From: Prosthecobacter debontii
GTDB lineage: Bacteria; Verrucomicrobiota; Verrucomicrobiia; Verrucomicrobiales; Akkermansiaceae
DNA length: 64,000 nt
Direction: 5' to 3'
Assembly (NCBI GenBank): GCA_945862245.1
Contig: CAMAXN010000002.1
Location: 58,469 to 122,468, forward strand
In this document: positions 57,544 through 64,000 of the stretch, one piece after another
How the letters are laid out: each line of letters starts with the position of its first letter
Position numbering within the stretch: the first letter of the stretch is position 1
The notes under the pieces: model-generated
What the model saw: the letters and a program-made list of their open reading frames with translations, nothing else
Told to the model about the DNA's origin: nothing
Databases searched by the model: none
Made by a program: the position numbers and the translations under genes

Positions 57544-58380
57544 TCAATGTGCACCCCTTGCGGCGAGCAAATACTTTGAAAGGATAGCGAGTTTCCTAGC
57601 TTTGGAAACGGAATAATGCCGGTTGAAGACCTTGAATTTCCCTGCCCGCATCTTATCGAGCAGATTGCGGTAGATCTCCGCCATTATCTTTGCGGGCACA
57701 AGCGCTCGACTGTCGATCTCTGGAAGCAGGTTCTCAGCCTCCGCGAAAAGATGCTCCGCCCGTTCCGCCTCGTAGGACATCAGCGCTAGGAAACGCCCGT
57801 CATAGACTTTCCCGACGAGATCTCGCTCGGAATACTGGAAGCGCATCATGTCGTTGACCGGCAGGTAGATGCGACCGCCCTTCGCGAGATCCTCGCCTAC
57901 GTCGCGGAGGATATTGGTAAGCTGGAGGGCGTTACCGAGCGTGGCAGCGTATTTGTCGGAGTCCTCATGAACGCAGCCGAAAATCCTCGTGCAGACCAGC
58001 CCCACCACGCCCGCCACCTTCCAGTTGTATTGCGAAAGCTCTTCCCAGCCTTGGAAGGTACGAGGCTCCAGATCCATTGCGCAGCCCTCAATGATTTCCA
58101 GCAGCCAATCCGCCCTGATTCCGCGCCGCGCCATCATTTCTGCCACCTCCATACCAAACGCGTCGCCCTGAGGGAACCCGTTTCGCAAGCTCTCCTCCCA
58201 TTTTGCCAGCGCCGCCCGCCGTGCTGCCTTCGGTATTGAAACATCATCCGCCGTGTCGTCCACCGTCCGGCAAAACGCGTAGAACACGGTCATATCGTCG
58301 CGCCGATCCTTTGGCAGTATCTGGAGAGAGAAGGCTAGGTTTGACTTCGCCTTGCGGGTGATCTCGGAAGCGAAAGACAC
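57544..58380 (-). CDS. Squalene/phytoene synthase family protein
   Basis: The protein has 278 residues. The two Asp-rich Mg sites are visible: DDTADD at 41-46 and NILRDVGEDL in the second half. Other marks are YAFCRTVDDTAD, LTNILRDVGED and AKGGRIYLPVNDMMRF. The family joins two prenyl diphosphates head-to-head. HpnD (presqualene diphosphate synthase for hopanoids) or CrtB (phytoene synthase) are both possible; no further hpn or crt genes are adjacent. It lies 6 bp after lepB on the same strand. Confidence 0.87.
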   Translation of the reverse strand: MSFASEITRKAKSNLAFSLQILPKDRRDDMTVFYAFCRTVDDTADDVSIPKAARRAALAKWEESLRNGFPQGDAFGMEVAEMMARRGIRADWLLEIIEGCAMDLEPRTFQGWEELSQYNWKVAGVVGLVCTRIFGCVHEDSDKYAATLGNALQLTNILRDVGEDLAKGGRIYLPVNDMMRFQYSERDLVGKVYDGRFLALMSYEAERAEHLFAEAENLLPEIDSRALVPAKIMAEIYRNLLDKMRAGKFKVFNRHYSVSKARKLAILSKYLLAARGAH

Positions 58381-58386
58381 GGGAAA

Positions 58387-59607
58387 TCACTTGATAAAGC
58401 TCCAGTGCCCGGTGGTGAACGGCCACAGCGAAAAAAGCGCCGGCCCTACAAGGTTGTATTCCTTCACCGTCCCCCAATATCGCGAGTCAAGCGAGTTGCC
58501 GGTGTTGTCGCCCATCGCCGCGTATTCGCGAAAGCCAGGCTTGGCGCCCTCACCCTTCAGGCTCAGGACATCATCCTCACTAGTCAGATAGCGGCGATGG
58601 CTTCCGCTCGCGTCCGCCAATTCGTAGCCCTTATGCTTCTCCCCGAAAGGCGGCTTACCCTCGATCACACGCTGAATACCGGGCTCCTGCGCGATCTTTC
58701 CGTCCACCATCAGGTAAGGCGTGCGGATGGAAAGCTTGTCACCCGGCACTCCGACGAGGCGCTTGATATAGTGAGACCCCCCGCCCTGCGGACCGCTGTG
58801 TTCCATAATTCCTTTTATCCCCAGCGTATCGAAAACGAAAACCTCACCACGCTTTGGCTTGCGGAAATGGTAGGAGAACTTGTTCACGAGCACGAGATCC
58901 CCTGTGTCGATGAAACCCTCCATCAGCGTTTGGTCTTTTTTCAAAATTCCTCCGTTCCCCATCGCCTCTCGGAACGCATGCTCCAAACCGATCTCATACG
59001 CCTGACCTGATGGCGAAGGCAACCACATCGGTTTTGAATCAAGGCTATGAAGCTGGGACTTGCTGAAAAAGCGCCAGCGCATTCGGTCACGTACATCGCC
59101 GCCTACTTTCAACCCATCCGGAGTATAGATCGTACCCACCGCCACCCTGCGATCCTTGTCGTTGACTAAATGCACGTAGCTCCTGCCCTTCAGCGCGAAC
59201 TCCGCAATGCGGATGGGAAAGCTCGGCCAATCCTCCTTTTTCAGCGGTTCCCCCACGATTCCATTCAGCGTTGGCTGCATCGAGCCGGTCGGAATGCGGA
59301 ACGGTTGGAGATAGTATGCGCGCAGCCCCAGCGCGATGACGATCGCCACGAACATTACCTCCACGTTCTCCTCAAACCAACCCTGCGGCTTTATCCGTAG
59401 CGCGTTATCACAGGTCGCACGAAGCTGCTTCGACGCCTCGTCTACCTTCGCCCTGTCCTTTGCCTTCAACGCATTGAGCAGATCAGAGCGGCGGGATTCG
59501 ATCTCCGCTAGGCGGTCGGAAGTCAGTAGATCGCGCTTATAATCCACGAACTTTTTAACCCCTTTCACAAGGAGTTTTGCGTTCTTTTTCCAGGCAGGCT
59601 CGAACAT
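58387..59607 (-). CDS. lepB: Signal peptidase I
   Basis: The protein has 406 residues. A cytoplasmic helical N-terminus of about 80 residues precedes a membrane anchor (VEVMFVAIVIALGLRAYYL). The catalytic Ser109 is in RIPTGSMQPTL, and the catalytic Lys is in SHYIKRLVGVPGDKLSIR. Box E appears near the end as AAMGDNTGNSLDSRYWG. It cuts Sec signal peptides at the outer face of the inner membrane. It is longer than typical because of the N-terminal region and an insert of about 100 residues between the Ser and Lys boxes (DRRVAVGTIYTPDGLKVGGD). Confidence 0.93.
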   Translation of the reverse strand: MFEPAWKKNAKLLVKGVKKFVDYKRDLLTSDRLAEIESRRSDLLNALKAKDRAKVDEASKQLRATCDNALRIKPQGWFEENVEVMFVAIVIALGLRAYYLQPFRIPTGSMQPTLNGIVGEPLKKEDWPSFPIRIAEFALKGRSYVHLVNDKDRRVAVGTIYTPDGLKVGGDVRDRMRWRFFSKSQLHSLDSKPMWLPSPSGQAYEIGLEHAFREAMGNGGILKKDQTLMEGFIDTGDLVLVNKFSYHFRKPKRGEVFVFDTLGIKGIMEHSGPQGGGSHYIKRLVGVPGDKLSIRTPYLMVDGKIAQEPGIQRVIEGKPPFGEKHKGYELADASGSHRRYLTSEDDVLSLKGEGAKPGFREYAAMGDNTGNSLDSRYWGTVKEYNLVGPALFSLWPFTTGHWSFIK

Positions 59608-59682
59608 ATGGCATGAGTCTGGCCCCGCCGACCGATCCCTGCAAGCTCTATGGCTGTGCGAATAAATACAGCCAGCCGGTGG

Positions 59683-60078
59683 TCAAATCCCCTTAAGGAT
59701 ACTATTCCACGGCTCAAAATGATCCACCGCGACCTGGATCTCGCCCTCTGAGGAGCACTGTGTGATAACGGCGATGAATTTCAGATCCTGGTCGCTGCGG
59801 TTGAAGGTGGCGTGGACGATACTTGCCGCGATGTATACAGAAGAGCCGGGGCCGAGCGTCCGCTTCTCCTGTTCAAGCCACTGCTCGGCCTCGCCCTCGA
59901 TGATGTAGATGATTTCCTCCTTGTTCGGGTGCATGTGGAACGCATGGCCTCCGCCCGGAGGCATGGTGCAATGGACGAAGAGGAGATCTTCGGAGGGTGT
60001 AAGGCCGGGTCTCGAATGCCAGATGTGATGGCGGCCATCCGTCGTATCGCGCGGGGCGGTTTCTGCGTGAGTAAACAT
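59683..60078 (-). CDS. Small cupin-domain protein
   Basis: The protein has 131 residues with a single cupin barrel. The first cupin motif has GGGHAFHMHPNKEEIIYIIEGEAEQW with His, His and Glu as metal ligands; the second has GSSVYIAASIVHATFN with the distal His. The role is unknown. It lies 59 bp downstream of the large heme protein on the same strand and could be co-transcribed, acting on a related metabolite. Confidence 0.82.
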   Translation of the reverse strand: MFTHAETAPRDTTDGRHHIWHSRPGLTPSEDLLFVHCTMPPGGGHAFHMHPNKEEIIYIIEGEAEQWLEQEKRTLGPGSSVYIAASIVHATFNRSDQDLKFIAVITQCSSEGEIQVAVDHFEPWNSILKGI

Positions 60079-60136
60079 AAAAAAGTGCCGGGTGAAAGTT
60101 GATCAGTGAGCAGTCTAAGACTTCTCGTGCGGGATG

Positions 60137-63100
60137 TTATTTTTCCGAAACCCACTTCACGGCATTGCGGAGAATGGTCTTGTAGGCTTCGTGGGCGTGG
60201 GACTTATCGTCGTGGCCGTGGGTGTAGCAGACAACGCGGCACTTGGGGTCGTTGACGATCCAGAGGGCGGGATGCGGATCGGGGCTTTGGCCGTCCGGCT
60301 TGTTCTCGATGAGGGTCATCTGGCCTTCCTTTTTGAAAAAGACCGAGTGGTAGGACTCGTCGGCGATGGTGAAGGTTTCCGGCACGCCTTTGAGTATGGG
60401 ATGAACGGCGGGACGGATGGATTCGGCAATCACATCGCCTCTGCCATGGCCTTTTGTTTCCCCGGCGACGAAGCGCTTGTTGTAGCCCTCCCAAGGATGC
60501 GACCACGTGGCGGCGTGGATGAGGACAATCCCTTTTCCCGCATCCGCGAAATCATGCAGGGCTTTTTGAAATTCAGTCGTGCCCCATTGGTTGTGGTTTC
60601 CCGAGAAAACTAGCACGTCGGCCTTGGGCATCTGCTCAAGCGCCTCGGCGAGGTTCATGGTGCCGATGACATCGGTGAGCGGGACAACGGCGAGCGTTTC
60701 ACAATCTGTCTTGATGAAATCACGGGGGAAATGATGGGACGACCCAGAGCCGACCAATAGCACGCGGAGCATGTCCTTTTTCTTCAACTCGGCAAACCTC
60801 AGTCCTGTCGCGGCGATGCTTTCGGCGGGTTCATCCTGCCAGCGGATCGGGGCGGCTTTGCTTGTTTCCGACGCCTTCGCGGATATATCCGCAGTGATTG
60901 CGGCGACGACCGGTGAGATCCCGTTATTAAAGCTTTCCAATGTGATCTTCGTTACGGCGACAGCTTTCTTTACCGGAATCGTGATCAGTCGCAACTGACC
61001 ACGGCTAACAATGCCTTTCACAAGTTTCGAGCCCGGCACATCGATCTCCCCGATGTAATCCGCAAAGTCGCGCTTGTTGAGTAATTCCGTGACCTGCGCC
61101 GTGCCGTCGGCGTGCGTTAAGGTTACTTTCATAGCGGGTCTCTCATCATTGATAGCCGGAAATCCCCAACCCGCGATCCCGCTGAGTAGATGGAGTTGCG
61201 CCGCCTTGATATCCGTTGTAATCTCCACTTTCTGTGGATATCCCTGCGCTGCGTCGCTGCCACTCCCACCCTTGAGCACGATGAGGCTTTTCCCGTCCGA
61301 GCTTTTCGTAGGATTCATCAGGAAAAACGGAACACTCTCCGCGTTGATGTTGCCAAATTTACTCGGAAATACGCTTTCATCGGTCAGCTCTGAGTTGGCG
61401 AAAAGCCCGCGCCGGCCATCGGCTGAGAAGGCAGCTCGCAGGTCGAGGATGCGGTGGTTGCCGGCATCCACTGCCATCATGTAAGCGAGGATGTCGCGCA
61501 GGTTTTCAGGCCCAAGCCCATCAAGTCCCTCCGGCATTAGGCTGCGTTGTGTGTTCACACGCGAGGCGATATCCTCCTTGCGCACATCCGTGTCGCCACT
61601 CTGGTTGCGGAGGGTGAGGGACGCGTTGTTTTCCGTGGTGATCACACCGGCCAGCGTCTCGCCTTTTTTCGTGCTGATATTCCACTGCCAGAAGGTCGGA
61701 TCGACCTCGCGGTTCGGATCAATGATGTGCACGAGCAGTTCCGCTGCGCCATGGCTGCCCATCCCCGTCAATGTAGGACCGACTTCAACTTTCCCGACAT
61801 CGCCGAACTTGTGGCAAACCGCACAGGCTGCGGTATACATGACCTTGCCGTTCACTGTATTACCCGGCTTGGAGACCTCCGGGAGGAATTTCGCGATGAT
61901 CTCCGACTTCTCTTTCGCACCGGGCATGAGCTTATCGAGCAAAGCATTCGCTCTCTCGGAAACCGCCTTGTCGGGATGGCTGCGGAGACGAGCGACATTG
62001 CCGGGGCCAATATCCTTCGGATCGAGCGAGCCAACTTCGACACCCTTGAGAAATTCAAGCGCGGCGGCGGGGCGTTTCACGATCTCATCGAACGCCGCCG
62101 TACGAATTCCCGGACTGAGCTTATTGAAAAGCATCGTGATCTTCACGGAAAAATCCGTCGCACCAATCATCTCCATGATGGCTAACTGGAGTTCGCGTGG
62201 TCCCTGCGCGTCCTGCAAGATCGACAACGCAGGAGCCACGGTCTCCTCCGTCCCGATCGACACCAACGACCGCGCGGCGGCGATGCGATCTTCCTGCTTC
62301 GCATTGGGATCGGCGAGCGTCTTGGAAATTACTGCGACCTGTTTCCCTAGAGCATCCTTCAAGACACCCTCCTTGTCCCAAGCTGCAATGAGAGGTAGGA
62401 TCTTCGGTGCGGTGGCTGGATTTTTCAGCAATACGATAAACGAGTTGCTGACATCCTTATCCAAAGCGAGCGGAGCAACATTCGCCGCGATTATGGCCGA
62501 AATAACACCCGCCTTGATCCCATCCGCCGAAGCGGGTGCGGCGGCAGTAGCTTTGAGTAACCTGACCGCGCTGCCCGCCGCGTCTTCGCGCAGTGCGATG
62601 GGAACGAGATTCTCGATAAGAGGAACAAGCTTCCCGGACTGCGGTGAGGAAAGGCCGACAATCAGCGTTTCCAAAGCTTGACTGCTGGCGGCGGCAATCA
62701 GCGCAGATTTGCTCCAATTGTCGTCAGCATTAGCGAAAGCGGTGATGATCTGCGAAGGATCACCGGCGTCGCGAAGGGATTTCTCCACCATTGATCCAGT
62801 CTCAATTTCGGACATTTTCCCAGCCTCCCGCATCATCCGGGCAGCGGTTAAGACCGTGTGAGCATTCGGACTGCCGAACGCAAGATCCATCGATGACTCA
62901 CTATCTTTCACGATGATAGGAACTTTGATTTTCTTAGCTGCCTTGTGCTGCACTTTCCAAATCCTGCCGAAGTAATGATCCCGGTCAGGCCGGACGGCGG
63001 CGTTGGCATTACCGTGCTGGGGGCCGCGGGTGTCGTTGTGGATTACCGCTTGGTTGTAGAAATCGACCACATACAGCGCACCATCTGGGCCGACGCGGGT

Positions 63101-64000
63101 CTCTATGGGGCGGAACCAGAGATCGCTACTGCGCATGAACTCCGTTTCCTCACGGCCTTTCTCTTTCTCCGCCGCGTAGGTGACTCCGTCTTTTTTCACA
63201 AAGTAATGACTGACGATGTTGATCGTCGGCTCGCCAGTGAAATAGGAGTAGTTCCACTTCTCCGGCCAAGCGCCGCCCTCGTAAATCGCGCAGCCCGCCG
63301 CCGCCGTGTAGGAGCCGACCCAGTCGATCTGCTTGTACGCCGCCTGTTTCCAATCCATCAGCGGAAAGGTTTTTTGCCCAGTTACCATGCCATGAAAGCT
63401 GTTCGTTCCCGGCATCTTGCCCTTCGCAAGTATGCTTTCCGGCAAGACGGTGTGGAAAAGCAAAGTGCCGCTGGTCGGCTGCGTCCAGAAACACTGACCG
63501 TCCGCCGTCATACACAGCCCCCAGGTGTTGCCGCCCTTGCTCGAAACCATTTCGATCTCCGTACCGTCCGGCTTGAAACGCAGCACACCTGAGCCAACGC
63601 GGACTTTCGGTTTATCCGGCGAAGCGAGCGCGGTGACCTCGCCCGCGCTGTAGCCATGAGTCGCGTAAACCCAGCCATCGAGACCCCAACGGAGGTTGTT
63701 GATCACCGCGTGGGTGTCGCCGTTGCCGAGGCCGGTGTAGAGCTTGGTGCGCTTGTCCGCGACCTCGTCGCCGTCGGTGTCCTCGAGAAACCAGATGTCC
63801 GGCGCGGCGGCGGCGATCACGCCGTTCTTGTGAAACACGAAACCGGTGGCCAGCTCCAGCTTGTCGGCGAAAACGTGTTTCTTGTCCATCCGTCCGTCGC
63901 CATCCGCATCTGTCAGGATGCTGATCCGGTCGAGGGGATCGCGCTCATACTCGCCGGGCTTCACGGAGCCGCTTTCCTTCCAGACATCCGTGTTCGCCTT
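60137..64000 (-). CDS. PVC-type heme-binding protein with ThuA domain, 5' end beyond the window
   Basis: The frame is open at the right edge; the apparent start at 63964 is an internal GTG. At least 1287 codons are visible. Domains in order: a beta-propeller of the sugar dehydrogenase type (ISILTDADGDGRMDKKHVFAD, DLWFRPIETRVGPDGALYVVDFYN), a HEAT-like helical middle, a cytochrome c domain with CAVCH at 61811-61825 and GPTLTGMGSHGAAELLVHIIDP, an insert of beta type, and a C-terminal ThuA domain (HFPRDFIKTDCETLAVVPL, LIHAATWSHPWEGY, CYTHGHDDKSHAHEAYKTI). ThuA-like folds are linked to sugar conversion. The whole is typical of Verrucomicrobiota and Planctomycetota and likely oxidises a carbohydrate in the periplasm. 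Confidence 0.9.
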   Translation of the reverse strand, partial: KANTDVWKESGSVKPGEYERDPLDRISILTDADGDGRMDKKHVFADKLELATGFVFHKNGVIAAAAPDIWFLEDTDGDEVADKRTKLYTGLGNGDTHAVINNLRWGLDGWVYATHGYSAGEVTALASPDKPKVRVGSGVLRFKPDGTEIEMVSSKGGNTWGLCMTADGQCFWTQPTSGTLLFHTVLPESILAKGKMPGTNSFHGMVTGQKTFPLMDWKQAAYKQIDWVGSYTAAAGCAIYEGGAWPEKWNYSYFTGEPTINIVSHYFVKKDGVTYAAEKEKGREETEFMRSSDLWFRPIETRVGPDGALYVVDFYNQAVIHNDTRGPQHGNANAAVRPDRDHYFGRIWKVQHKAAKKIKVPIIVKDSESSMDLAFGSPNAHTVLTAARMMREAGKMSEIETGSMVEKSLRDAGDPSQIITAFANADDNWSKSALIAAASSQALETLIVGLSSPQSGKLVPLIENLVPIALREDAAGSAVRLLKATAAAPASADGIKAGVISAIIAANVAPLALDKDVSNSFIVLLKNPATAPKILPLIAAWDKEGVLKDALGKQVAVISKTLADPNAKQEDRIAAARSLVSIGTEETVAPALSILQDAQGPRELQLAIMEMIGATDFSVKITMLFNKLSPGIRTAAFDEIVKRPAAALEFLKGVEVGSLDPKDIGPGNVARLRSHPDKAVSERANALLDKLMPGAKEKSEIIAKFLPEVSKPGNTVNGKVMYTAACAVCHKFGDVGKVEVGPTLTGMGSHGAAELLVHIIDPNREVDPTFWQWNISTKKGETLAGVITTENNASLTLRNQSGDTDVRKEDIASRVNTQRSLMPEGLDGLGPENLRDILAYMMAVDAGNHRILDLRAAFSADGRRGLFANSELTDESVFPSKFGNINAESVPFFLMNPTKSSDGKSLIVLKGGSGSDAAQGYPQKVEITTDIKAAQLHLLSGIAGWGFPAINDERPAMKVTLTHADGTAQVTELLNKRDFADYIGEIDVPGSKLVKGIVSRGQLRLITIPVKKAVAVTKITLESFNNGISPVVAAITADISAKASETSKAAPIRWQDEPAESIAATGLRFAELKKKDMLRVLLVGSGSSHHFPRDFIKTDCETLAVVPLTDVIGTMNLAEALEQMPKADVLVFSGNHNQWGTTEFQKALHDFADAGKGIVLIHAATWSHPWEGYNKRFVAGETKGHGRGDVIAESIRPAVHPILKGVPETFTIADESYHSVFFKKEGQMTLIENKPDGQSPDPHPALWIVNDPKCRVVCYTHGHDDKSHAHEAYKTILRNAVKWVSEK

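Noticed and set aside
59649..59670. Inverted repeat between lepB and the cupin gene
   Set aside because: Loop of ten nucleotides and no T-run; too weak to call as terminator or operator.

Overview
The window reads as a chromosome segment of a Gram-negative member of the PVC superphylum, most likely Verrucomicrobiota (Verrucomicrobiales). Supporting signs are very large secreted CxxCH heme proteins with beta-propeller, HEAT-like and ThuA regions at both edges, a DUF6797-like partner, a GreA domain fused to a long N-terminal region, a PPi-type phosphofructokinase, System II (ResB/CcsA) cytochrome c maturation, and a lone tRNA-Asp with encoded CCA. Shine-Dalgarno sequences are weak in general. 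The phylum call is an inference from gene content; no rRNA lies in the window. Left part (1-13.9 kb, minus strand): a partial cytochrome and its partner; rbfA, infB and nusA; an ilvE-mcsA-mcsB-clpC-SH3 block that looks like a complete protein-arginine phosphorylation and ClpC degradation module without ctsR; then a degraded cytochrome P450 gene. From 13.9 to 19.0 kb is part of a complex I operon, nuoG-H-I-J-K, with a frameshifted four-helix-bundle gene between nuoI and nuoJ and no nuoL, nuoM or nuoN after nuoK. From 19.1 to 21.0 kb on the plus strand are tlyA, a small secreted Lys/Cys-rich protein built from 41-residue repeats with a strong terminator, and an L,D-transpeptidase remnant. Middle part (21-42.5 kb): eno, a GreA-fusion protein, a CvfB-like S1 protein and parC on the minus strand; der on the plus strand; a lipoprotein-resB-ccsA-alkB group; psd; a DUF3127 protein with an SSB-like acidic tail; a dCMP deaminase; gpmI; tRNA-Asp; a lipoate ligase-like gene; purC; a lipoprotein; cinA; and rpoA-rplQ. 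Right part (42.6-64 kb): an AP2-like small protein, photolyase and a sugar isomerase, an MFS transporter, an unrecognised protein divergent from PPi-phosphofructokinase, dnaG with a SET-domain methyltransferase, hflK-hflC, rfbB overlapping an Hsp70 gene, a proline-rich lipoprotein, a squalene/phytoene synthase, lepB, a cupin, and the edge-truncated PVC heme protein. Most genes are core housekeeping functions: glycolysis (eno, gpmI, PPi-PFK), translation and transcription (infB, nusA, rbfA, rpoA, rplQ, GreA fusion), respiration (nuo, resB/ccsA), membrane quality control (hflKC, lepB) and proteolysis (clpC/mcsAB). The accessory signal consists of decayed genes (P450, four-helix bundle, L,D-transpeptidase, a 21-codon gene tail), low-complexity word repeats in spacers, and a few unusual proteins. 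I found no prophage, IS element or CRISPR array.
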